From assembly GCA_038087015.1 (NCBI GenBank), contig JASBNA010000002.1, forward strand, positions 1,984,001-2,048,000: a DNA stretch of 64,000 nucleotides, written 5' to 3'. A program made the position numbers and the translations under genes. The stretch comes from Cerrena zonata. Lineage: Eukaryota > Basidiomycota > Agaricomycetes > Polyporales > Cerrenaceae. Below are positions 54,788-64,000 of the stretch, in pieces (the stretch's first letter is position 1; the number at the start of each line of letters is the position of its first letter). Below the pieces are notes generated by a model that searched no databases, was not told where the DNA came from, and saw nothing but the letters and a program-made list of their open reading frames with translations.

Positions 54788-56658
54788 ATGGAAGGCTTCA
54801 AAATACCCTCGGATGTTCCACAGGACCTTCAGCTAATCCAGGATATTATTGGCGATCTTCCCGTTTCACCTGTGCACAAAACTCCGAGTCCTCAACCTCC
54901 CCCGGCTTCTCATCATGAAGACATTGACTCTAGTGACGATGATGCGGACAGTGAGAAAGAAGTAGAAGCAGATATTCTTAGCGGAATACCTGAAGATGAA
55001 GACGAAAACGGCTCCGTGTATGTTCGAGTTCTCAAAGGACCACGGTATTTTGTTTACCTTCTTTCATAGACCTGAGCAATCAGAATCCACCAATACCGAT
55101 TCTGATTCTTCAGACTCTGAATCAGAGTCAGAAGCGAATATTCTCTCTTTGAGTGCGAATGTAAAATCCGAAATGCTGGATTTTGACGAAGACGAAGATA
55201 CAGGAGCCGCTATCACCTCTGATAATCCGCTTCGTACTAAAAACGAGGTTCCTGAAGCCGATATCGTCATTCCAGAAATTGACGAAGTTGATGCCGACGA
55301 AGTTCTTGAAAAAGTAGGGGAAGTAATGAGTATTGTCGGACAGGTCGCAATTGTCATGGGCTTACCATCGCACATCGCGAGCCGAGCAAACGAAAGAGCC
55401 CTCGATTCTGACACTCTGCTCGTTTTCGATGACAGGAAAGTGTTTGGATATGTACGTACTTCTCCATCATTAATTACCCTCAGTTCGAACATGACTCCAG
55501 GTGTACGAAACGTTTGGTCCCACCTCGCAACCTATGTATCAAGTTAAATTCAACCAGAAATACCCCCTAGACCCGGACAAGGTGCGCGTTGGGCGGGGGG
55601 TCTTCCACGTCCCGTCTAGAAGCCGCTTTATTTTTGTCAACCAAATCAAGAGATTCAAGGGCAGCGACGCGAGTAATGCCTACGATGAAGAACCAGCGGA
55701 TGACGAAGTAGAATTCTCAGATGATGAACAGGAGCAAGCACATAAACGTGCATTAACACAAAAGTATGTGGCCTCCTCATCTTCTCAGTTTGTCACTAAT
55801 ACAGCTTTATTTAGCAGACGAGCAGGTGGTAAATCAGCAGCCTCTTCGAGGCAAGCTACCCCCACCCCAGCCCAAATGCGGGATCAGGATATGGCGGAAG
55901 ACTTATATTCTGCCAACCCCTATGATCAGAGTTATAATGATATGGACTTCGGTGCCGGTCCGTCTAGGCCTGCACCGATGCCATATGACGATCCGTATTC
56001 GGATTCGTACGGTGTACCCCAAGAGGGTTCTTCTGTACCAAGAGGGCAAACTAGCTCCGCTCCTGACGTACAGGTGGGTGATAATGTGCGACAGTTGCAA
56101 AGGAGCAGATCCCAGACTATGTCCACTGGACCTAGCCGTTTCAACGACAGAGGTCGTGGCAGGGGTCGTGGCGGGCAACGTGAGCGAGGTGGAAGAGGTC
56201 GTGGTCGTGGAAGGGGTAGAGATACTAATAGTGGTGGGGTTCAGCGACACGGAAGTTGGTCAGAAGATCGTGGTTCAGAAATCCCTCGACCGTTATCGCC
56301 TGCTTCATCAGCTATCGCGCGAGTAACTGGTCAATATGGGGATGGCTCTATGCTTGCAGCCCCGCAACAGGTTATGCAGACCGCACAAAGCGGCTGGGAT
56401 TACAATCAATACCAACAGCCGAACTTCAATTTCAATTTTGGAGAGTATCAACAGCCTTACGGCGTACAACCGCACATTAACCCACGGTTTGCGTCGGCTT
56501 TTGCATACAACTTTGGCATGTACCCTCAGCAGGACCAAGGGATGGGTGGTGATGCCTATGGTTATGGTGGGTATGGGCAGGGATCGGACTATAGTGCACC
56601 CAATCAGAGTGGCACTTGGCCACCGCAAACGGACAATTCGGGGCATCCTCAGAATTAA
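54788..56658 (+). CDS. NAF1: H/ACA snoRNP assembly factor NAF1
   Basis: Assembly chaperone that binds Cbf5/dyskerin before exchange for Gar1. N-terminus (ATG 54788) is acidic (DSSDDDADSEKEVEADI). The Gar1/Naf1 beta-barrel core follows: VGEVMSIVGQVAIVMG, LDSDTLLVFDDRKVFGYVYE, FGPTSQPMYQVKFN and GVFHVPSRSRFIFVNQIK, matching the family. After the core come acidic/basic linkers (EPADDEVEFSDDE), an RGG/GRG-rich box (RGRGRGRGGQRERG, about 56150-56220) and a long Asn/Gln/Tyr/Gly-rich low-complexity tail ending NSGHPQN, TAA 56656-56658. Introns lie around 55020, 55450 and 55770. Localised to nucleus/nucleolus. About 600 residues. Confidence 0.92.
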
Positions 56659-56990
56659 GCATAACTTATTTTTATTGTATTTGGGACAATATCATCTGCT
56701 ACTCAATATAAATCGTGATATGTATGTGTAGAATCTAGTAGTTCAAATTTACATGATCAAAGCCTTGTCGTGCGACAACGCTCAGTTAGGAAGCAAATGT
56801 CTTAAAAAGGCAAAGGCTTCTGATATTCAACTGGTAATTAGCGCCTTCGCGTCGGTCGCCGTGATTTAGCCTGTGCTCATTGGCGGCCACAGCGAGCTCG
56901 CGTCTTCCGTTCACATTCGCTTCTCTCTTGGCCCTGCCACTGGCATATCCTCTCTATACTAAAAGTCTCCCATTACCCCTCATATAGGCT
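56659..56990. other. Intergenic, NAF1 3' flank to PEHE-like gene
   Basis: 332 bp; no supportable gene. Confidence 0.5.
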
Positions 56991-58903
56991 ATGCACGCTT
57001 CTACGTCATCAGAAGCCCTACGGACACCCTCAGCAAAAGCAGTGGGTAAACGTCCCGCTATCCAAGAAATACACACCGTTGCTACTATAGACATGTCTGC
57101 AGGTGCGCCCGTATCATCTGCGTCGACACCAGGAGCACCGGGCAAATCCAACGGTGCGCCTCAAAGTCGACCCAAACGAGTCCTCCCGTCACGGTCACGG
57201 AGAGGTGGGTCAGGTGTAGGGGTGGGTAACTGTGATGTGGACCTGATGATACTGGAAACGCGAAGGAGACGATGTATGTCGTGTATCACGTTCATAGTCA
57301 GATTTTTGTCACTCAATATATGTCATATTCTTCAGTAGAAAACGAACCCCTAATTCCAATACGGACCAAGTTCCTGCTTACAACAAATTCAAGCCTCGTT
57401 CCGCCTTCTGAAGACAATGTTTCATTCGAATCCCAACTGAACACGCATGCCTACAGTCGGTATTTTGACCGGCCAGAGGTGCAACGAGCCTACCAACAGC
57501 AGCAAACGATCCAGACACCAGAGTTCACTCAGTTACCAGAAGATGCTACGGTAGGAGGACGTTTCCGACCGAGAGGTGAAGAGGTATGTACGTTATTGTG
57601 ATGCGTGAAAGTATGGTATTGACTCGGAATCACTCTCATTTAGGAGGCTGCAGATACCTCAGATGCTGCATACGAGAAACGCCATAGAAAGTACGAGACA
57701 TTTGAGAAGCGACAACGACTGCGTGAAAAGGAGAAGCTCAAACATGAACAGTACAAACTAAAGGAGCGGATAGACCAGCTACGAGCTATGGATACATCAG
57801 CCTTCCTTGCATTACCTGCTTCCGCGTTCTCAGACACCACTACCGGACCTGCGACTTTCGATGTCCATGACACGGATCCTGGTCTGTCTGAACTTCCTGG
57901 CGCGCACGTCAACGGAGCTGCAGCCTACAATGAGGGCGAGCGGCGGCGCAAAGAGATGCTGGACGTTGCACTTACACTAGAAGAGCGCTATCGCGTCCTT
58001 CTGCCTCCAGACAGAAAGTGGCTTGACAAGAAAGAGAAGGACAAGAAGGCCAAGCGGGACAGTACAGCACCGACTGTCTCTGTTGAACCAGAGCCTTCTG
58101 TGGGGCATTCATCTGAGGTTGAGCAGGAGGAAGAGGAGGAAGAAGAAGAAGAGGAGGAATTGCCCCCAAAGCCACTGCCCACCTCTCACGGATATTCGCG
58201 AGATAGTGACGGCGAGTCCGAGGTTGACTTCGAAGAACGAGACCGACAGCGATCCAAGCAACTCAAATTGCGTATCAAGTTCCCACCACGAAAGCCTGAT
58301 GGGATTTCACCCGCCCCTTCAAAGGGCAAACCATCCTTACATGGGAAAGTGTTTCCTTCAGCACCATTCTCTCCAGCAAGTTCACCACAGAGTCGCCCGA
58401 TATCTACGAAACTAGTGGTACGTTCGAAGGACGGTAAATTTCTTCCAAAGAACAAAAGATATGTACCGGATGGCAAGGGATCCCTCTCAGCACCCATCCC
58501 TCCGCGTAAACGGCATCGAGCAGATAGCTCTGCAAGTCAACATACGCATTCTCCTTCCACGCCTACGACAAAGCCACATCACATTTCCTACGCTGGAGCT
58601 GCGGGAAGACCAGAACGGACACAATGCGCATTGCTGGTATCAGCTCTACGCAATGCAACAGCACCCACAGCTAGAAAGACCCAAAGGCATGTCACGGCTT
58701 TTGGTATTCGTGTACCTCAAGAAATTGAAGAAGTCCGAGACTTTGAGATTCCGGAATGGTTGCTCTCTTCATTGGAGGACGATCAGAGCAGCGTCGGATT
58801 GAATGGTTATGAGCCTATCACCGACGACTATGTCATGGAATACGAGGACGAGGACGAGGAAGTCATCAAAGATGAAGCCACTTCCGTCACAGCGTTGGAG
58901 TAA
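56991..58903 (+). CDS. PEHE-domain-like nuclear protein, putative chromatin-complex scaffold
   Basis: ATG 56991. N-terminal disordered region with a basic cluster (RPKRVLPSRSRRG). After an intron comes LIPIRTKFLLTTNSSLVPP and HAYSRYFDRPEVQRAYQQQQ. The next exon has DTSDAAYEKRHRKYETFEKR, REKEKLKHEQYKLKERIDQL. This is the hallmark of the PEHE domain (MSL1/KANSL1-like), whose E-x-TSD-x-x-[YF]-x-x-RH motif binds MYST acetyltransferases; the helix continues to RAMDTSAF. Later come KRDSTAPTVSV, a run of more than ten Glu (about 58125-58158), a KLRIKFPPRKPD basic segment, and an acidic C-terminus (MEYEDEDEEVIKDEA), TAA 58901-58903. It may scaffold a NuA4/SAGA-like or NSL-like complex. Family call is by motif only. 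Confidence 0.68.
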
Positions 58904-59060
58904 CATAAAATACTCATTGTTTGCAGCTTGAGGACATTCCCTTACTCCTCCACATTTAATTTGGGCTCAGCCAGTAATGTAACTCTATAGTATTCGAGTA
59001 TGTATGCGTATTATATGGGACTAGGTCCCAACTAGGGCCAGTGATGTATACCCCCAACCC

Positions 59061-60040
59061 CTAAACCTGGACAGTCTGAGAGGCCTTCGACGTCAATTTC
59101 GAAACCACCTCAATAGCATTCGCCTTGGATTTCAGTCCAACCTCTGCCTTTCTACGAATCATCCGTTCTGCAAGACCTCGGGCACCAAGGGTCCGTATTG
59201 AATCACCCTGAATGTAACGAATTGGGCGCGGAGCGATTAGTGAATAGTCGCCAGCTTGTCGTTGTAGTGCATATCGGAGAGCGACTGACGCAAGGCCTGT
59301 CGACGAGACCTTGAGCGACTGGGTGGGGACAGTCTTAGCCTTTTCAGATACAACTTTGACCGCCTTATTAGCCGTGGGAGTACTAGGAAGAGGTGGGGCG
59401 GAGGAGAATAGTGCGTCGAGGTCTGTGCCAATGTTAACGGTAAAGTTTTCCGCCTTGGGTTCGATGGTCAACTCCGGCTCTTCTTCTTGTACTCGTCTGC
59501 CTCTGCGGGGTGGTGCGGCGGAGTTTTTATTGTTCGGCTGAGCCCAACGACTTGCTCCCTCGTTGTTCGGACGGCTTGAGCCCGTCCGATTTCCACCAGC
59601 TCTATCCGACCTCCTTTGGTCTTGTCCTTGTGGCCTACGTTGACCTGCAGCATGATCAGGGTAACGTGTTTGGTTCTGCGATACCTGTCCGTCTGCACCA
59701 GGTTGACGGCCAGCCAGACGAGATGCAATTGTAGAAGTACCCAGTGACGCGAGCCTTCTATGAGCATCTCGCGCTACCCGAGGAGGTTTGGAGTGCGCAT
59801 CAGCTATATATTAGAGTTAGCTCGATTGAAATATACCAATAGATAAAGTTGCATACGGATAATGAGACCACCGAAATCCTGAGCAAGAGGGATGGAACGC
59901 CGTCTTTTCGGTGCATCAGCACCTGCGCTTGTTGCACTAGCTGAAGCTGAGTTCGCCCGGACTTGCGAGGCACGAAGGGTATTTGCAGAGAAGGAAAGTT
60001 GTCTTTGACAACTGTACCCAGCCGCTGACGACCTCAACAT
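59061..60040 (-). CDS. Unknown protein with mitochondrial-targeting-like N-terminus
   Basis: Two exons. The first (ATG 60038-60040) encodes a Ser/Ala/Arg-rich leader LRSSAAGYSCQRQLSFSANT with RAPKRRRSIPLAQDFGGLII-type sequence, which looks like a mitochondrial presequence. The second encodes a positively charged disordered stretch (RPNNEGASRWAQPNNKNSA, RRGRRVQ), an acidic box (EEEPELTIEP), and a helical C-terminal domain: STGLASVALRYALQRQ, RPIRYIQGDSIRTLG, RGLAERMIRRKAEVGLKSK, ending KASQTVQV with TAG 59061-59063. About 300 residues. No recognised family; small mitochondrial ribosome- or translation-associated proteins have comparable composition, but that is a guess. Confidence 0.68.
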
Positions 60041-60216
60041 GATCGTAGTGAAATGTAGAAAAGCAAGTAAAGTTGACGCTCAGACGCGGGATCAGGACAC
60101 TGCTACTACCGTACCGCTGCGTGTTCAGCTGCGTGAATTCTAACTTGGAACACGACCACCACGACCGCTGCATTATTCTGACTGTAGCCTAGGGTCCTTT
60201 AGTACTTTGCGTACAA

Positions 60217-62227
60217 ATGGGCCGTCTGACAGGTCGACTATTTGTCGGATTCACTACTTGTCTAATAAGCTTCATCGCTTACTCTCCACAAATATTCGTA
60301 ATATGGCCGTGGTACGGTCGTGCGCTGTCTATACAACTCTTAACACTTCTAGTACCCTTTAAGTATGTCCATTTCCCTTGGAATGTATACAGCTCGTTGA
60401 CTTTCCGTAGTGCGCTCGTTGGCATGCTCCTGTGGAATTATTACCTTTGCGTTACGACCAACCCTGGACAAGTACCTAGGGGATGGGTATGCACGTTTAC
60501 AAACCCACTAAATTATCATCATGTTCTCAACTGCTCTATCCTAGCACCCAGAATCGGATGACGACGCTATTGAAGTGAAGAAATTGACCAAAGGTCCAAG
60601 GTTCTGTCGTACATGTGAATGCTACAAGCCACCACGTGCCCACCATTGTAGACAGTGTAAACGGTGTGTGAACTCTTTCTTGGTATAAAATGCAGTGTAT
60701 TAATTATGGACGTCGCTCTAGCTGTGTTTTGAGGATGGGTATAATGCGACTCTATCCTGCTTGTAAATCACACCTCTAATTATTTCTTTTAGACCACCAT
60801 TGCCCATGGGTGAACAACTGTGTCGGACACTTCAATTATGGTCATTTTATACGATTCCTGTTTTACGTTGACCTGGCTTGCGCATATCATTTTATGATGG
60901 TGACAAGACGGGTTTTATCCTACGCTAGAGGCAATTTCTGGGTAACGTCACTCGACTTCGACCTTCCCTGTCAAAATATATACTAACTCTAATTGTACCA
61001 TAGGACGAACCAGACACCACCGAACTCATATTCATCATTTTAAATTATGCAACATGCGTGCCCGTGCTTCTTGCCGTTGGAGGATTCAGGTGAGATCTTT
61101 AATAGCCGATTCTTATTGAACTCTAATTGACAGGAGCTTATCTCTATATATGCCTATAGTATATACCACTTCTGGTGTCTTTCAGGAAACACCACAACAA
61201 TAGAGGGTTGGGAAAAGGACAAAGCGGCCACTCTACTTCGTAGAGGGAAAATACGTGAAATCAAGTTCCCATACGTCAGTACACGTTTTCCCCGAGTGCT
61301 ACGGTGTTGTATTAACGCCTGGACAGAATCTGGGTACCCGACGGAACATCGAGTCTGTTCTAGGCAAGAGCCCCGTGTGGTGGTGCTGGCCAACAGTTCC
61401 CCCCGGCTCAGGATTAAGATATCCATTGGCAGAAGGGCACAGTGAGTGGATCGAGCTCTACAAATCCGGACATGAGGGTCCGAGGGACATGTATGCCCAT
61501 GGGGATAGCTTTGAGGAGCCATGATACAGTCGCCCTATGGACTGTTCATGTAATCCTCATGTATTACGCCTAGATTTTCATTATGTCCTGGTGAGCTCAA
61601 GTTTTCCTTTCATTTATTTTCTGTTTATCAACTCAGCACATTACAGCTTTCCCCCTCTATGTTTTCTTGGGTTTCGTTGCTTACGTCGCTCACCATGCTC
61701 TATATTTAGGTCCTGATGATGACGAATCATGGCCACCGAAGGATCCTGCCCCGATGTATCCTCATCTTCAGAAAGACGATGATGATCATAAACTCGAACT
61801 CCCTTCAAGTCCATGGACTTATGAGAATGGATCCCTAAACCCTCACCTTGAAACCTCCACGACCCGCCAACGACGCAATAAACCGAAGCCCCAAGCAAGA
61901 GGCCCAATTTCAAACGTTCCCCCATACCACCCCGATTATGTACCTCCGTCACAGGGAAGTGATGGTGATATTTACCCTGTAGATGATTCGTCTGAAGACG
62001 AGTATGATGAAGAGACTCACAAGCAAGCAAGGCTGTTGGTTCGGCGGGGCTCAGAAGGATTAGAAGTTCGTCCCGTCGACAGGGAGCAAATGCTCAAGCA
62101 GTGGATTGAGACTACAGTAGAAGAACCTGAGAGGTATAATCGTTATGTCCCAGAACCATCTAGCGACACCGAGAGTGAAGATGAAGACATACCCCTCGCG
62201 AACAAGATATCCGACAATATGCCCTAA
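60217..62227 (+). CDS. PFA4: Palmitoyltransferase Pfa4 (zDHHC)
   Basis: ER-membrane S-acyltransferase; in yeast Pfa4 palmitoylates the chitin synthase Chs3. N-terminal TM segments ([28 protein letters not shown]) precede [12 protein letters not shown]. The cysteine-rich domain is spread over three exons: [29 protein letters not shown], and the catalytic [13 protein letters not shown] (about 60790-60830), with intron junctions that keep frame. TM3/TM4 follow ([40 protein letters not shown]), then the TTxE motif ([10 protein letters not shown]) and [17 protein letters not shown]. The C-terminal tail ([25 protein letters not shown], then acidic/Ser-rich) matches basidiomycete Pfa4. It is reached only if an intron of about 270 nt (61441-61709) is removed. 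ATG 60217, TAA 62225-62227. Confidence 0.9.
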
Positions 62228-62485
62228 TCGTAACATCATCACGGACTCTTATTTATATTTATCCATCTCAGGCTGGTACTATATGGTAGATGTCTGAATC
62301 TGCATTAATATACTAATGTACACAGAAGTTGGCACCAAGTACCTAAGGGCTACAAGGAACAAAATAGATTTAAGCCGTATCTCGAGAGCAAGAGCGATCG
62401 AAAGCAAGATATGATACGAGCAAGAGCAACCACACAACGATCCGCCGAATGAAAAACAAATAAGAAAATAAGAACCTCCAAAACA

Positions 62486-64000
62486 TCAAGGCGCAGCTGG
62501 CCGTTCCAAGTAAAACTTCCACCCCGATCCATCCTTCTCGCCCACTTCCACGAGATTACTTCCCGTGCCCAACGCCACTGTCCATCCCATTCCTTTCTTC
62601 CCGGCCGCGGACATGCCTTTGACAGTAATCCCATTGAGTTTCACCTGAATCTCCTCGTGCGACCTCTTCGCTGGGGCGAGAGCCTTTCCCTTGCCTTTCA
62701 CATCCTTCCCTTTAGCTTTCGCACCCCTCTTAGGTCTACCTCGTGTACGTTTCGAAGGTTTCTCTGGCTCATTCTCCCCATTCTCTTCCTCCTCTTCCTC
62801 CTCTTCGTGTACTTCTACCTCGGCGTCATCGTCACTCTCTTCCTCTTCCTCGGCATTGGATAAGAATTTGACGTCGCTGATGTATATCGAAGTATCTGCA
62901 TGAGATAATCTCAGCGCCCATATCCTAACGCCATGCTTGTGATCCAATTCCATATGCCGTTCAGAGGGCTTGATACGAAGGGAAACAGAACGAAGCTGTC
63001 GTGTATTAGTAGGTGTAGTGGGTGTAGGGGTGCGAAGGGAAGTGACGTTGGCTGTAGCTAACTGGAGAGGCGCTATGGGCGGACGATAGACAGGGGTCGG
63101 AGTAGGTATCGGCGCGGGAGTAAGAGTAGGTGTAGCAACTGGCGTGGGGTTGATGTGGTTCTGGAGGTGTGCTGTTTTCGAGGTGCCTGAAGTGGCTTGC
63201 GCTTGAGCAGTAGGCTTCATGTAAGGGTGAATACTATTTGTATTTGGCAACGCATTTGCAGCAGCACGATTAGGCGCGTAGCCGGTATTCAGTTGGTAGC
63301 TTGCAGTGGGTTGAACGAACTTCGCTGGTTGTAACGCTCCCATACCCGTATTAGTAGATGCGGGTGTTGCAGGTCCCTGTTTCGATTTTGACGAAGCCGC
63401 AGCCTTAGATGCCTTTGCTAACTTGGTTGCCGGGAGGGGGGAAACAGATGTTGAAGCTTGTGCAGAGGCCATGTGTTGACCGGGAACGCGGAGGAGAAGA
63501 GTACCAGGCGTGGTCGTATTCGCAACAGGTATTGCGGCCAATGTCCCATCTGGTTTAGGCTTCTTCAGTTTGATCTTAGTTGAATGATCTGATGTTGCGT
63601 AAGCAGCAATGGTGAACGGAGCAGGGAGGTCAGCCATGAGCTGTCGGAAATAATCCTAATAGGCGATATAAAATGAGAAAGGACGTGGGGGAATCGAAAC
63701 GAGGGACATACTCGTAGGGCGATAGCATCTTCCCATACTTCGCTGTGTTCTTGGTTGAATTCCATGGCGTTAGAGAATACTAGTTCTACGTCGTTTGCAA
63801 AGTCGACAGGGGCTCCATATTCTTTACGCTTGATCTTTTTCTGAATAAGAATAATATGTCAGTTACTAGTCGTGACGTGAGAAGTATATCCGCACGAAGA
63901 TATTCTCCAAACATTGGGGCTTCTTGATAGTCTTGTAGTACACCGGCCATTTCTTCTTGTTGGGTAGCTCCATGAATTCTACCGATCGAGTTCGACCACT
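62486..64000 (-). CDS. Bromodomain protein, Rsc-type chromatin remodeller subunit (partial)
   Basis: 3' part of a gene whose 5' end lies beyond 64000. The visible N-terminal portion is the C-terminal half of a bromodomain: FMELPNKKKWPVYYKTIKKP (containing the conserved PVYYxxI-KxP), CLENIFKKIKRKEYGA, DFANDVELVFSNAMEFNQEH (with the acetyl-lysine-binding Asn) and SEVWEDAIALRDYF. It joins over short introns (63660-63710, 63842-63895). This is typical of RSC4/polybromo. A large disordered Ser/Thr/Pro region follows, with runs TPTPTP and basic KRTRGRPKRGAKAKG, an AT-hook-like element. Then come acidic EEEEEE and a C-terminal globular piece (EEIQVKLNGITVKG, VALGTGSNLVEVGEKDG, WKFYLERPAAP), TGA 62486-62488. 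Bromodomain exon 1 and any second bromodomain are outside the window. Confidence 0.85.

Overview
This 64 kb window is nuclear DNA from a filamentous basidiomycete, most likely a mushroom-forming Agaricomycete. The evidence is gene density (about one gene per 2.1 kb on both strands), many short introns of roughly 45-70 bp, short intergenic gaps, intron-bearing tRNA, and a gene repertoire typical of these fungi: Pfa4-type palmitoyltransferase, an Oac1-type carrier, a Brh2-type BRCA2, class I myosin with SH3 and acidic tail, RNase T2 with a C-terminal extension, and small secreted cysteine-rich proteins. I see no transposon, no secondary-metabolite cluster and no viral or bacterial-type system. 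Most gene ends below were obtained by joining exons by eye across GT-AG (occasionally GC-AG) introns, so internal boundaries are approximate.

Layout. 0-12 kb: RING-H2 ubiquitin ligase (-), membrane-anchored Msc7-like aldehyde dehydrogenase (+), secreted RNase T2 (+), an 8-cysteine small secreted protein (+), an ACT-domain protein (+) and a mitochondrial oxaloacetate-type carrier (+). 12-19.5 kb: intron-containing tRNA-Trp(CCA) (-), dynactin p27/DCTN6 (+), Mdm1-type PXA/RGS/PX sorting nexin (+), and TRM6/GCD10 (-). 19.6-27 kb: UNC-45/She4-type myosin chaperone (+) immediately followed by its expected client, class I myosin (+). 27-35 kb: a Ser/Pro-rich coiled-coil protein (-), riboflavin synthase (-) divergent from a tiny membrane protein (+), a Ser/Thr-rich single-pass membrane protein (-), and an F-box protein (-). 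35-44 kb: exo-beta-1,3-glucanase GH5 (-) and UDP-GlcNAc pyrophosphorylase (+) facing away from each other across the longest gene-free gap (1.5 kb), then a taxilin with a ubiquitin/SUMO-like domain inside it (-) and a Nudix hydrolase (-). 44-54.7 kb: BRCA2/Brh2 (+), mitochondrial processing peptidase alpha (-, with an apparent 1-nt frameshift near its 3' end), tRNA-Cys(GCA) (-), a DUF6914-like protein (-), alkaline ceramidase (-) and mitochondrial EF-Ts (-). 54.8-64 kb: NAF1 (+), a PEHE-like chromatin protein (+), an unknown possibly mitochondrial protein (-), Pfa4 (+), and a bromodomain protein running off the right edge (-).

How genes relate. The clearest functional neighbourhood is UNC45-MYO1. 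Weaker thematic pairs are the glucanase/UDP-GlcNAc pyrophosphorylase (cell wall), MPP-alpha/EF-Ts (mitochondrial biogenesis) and two secreted-protein genes side by side (RNase T2 and the cysteine-rich protein). The rest looks like ordinary housekeeping synteny. The items most worth a second look are the taxilin-SUMO-like architecture, the MPP-alpha frameshift, the start-codon-only first exon of the myosin gene, the divergent BRC motifs of the BRCA2 homologue, and the PEHE-like protein.
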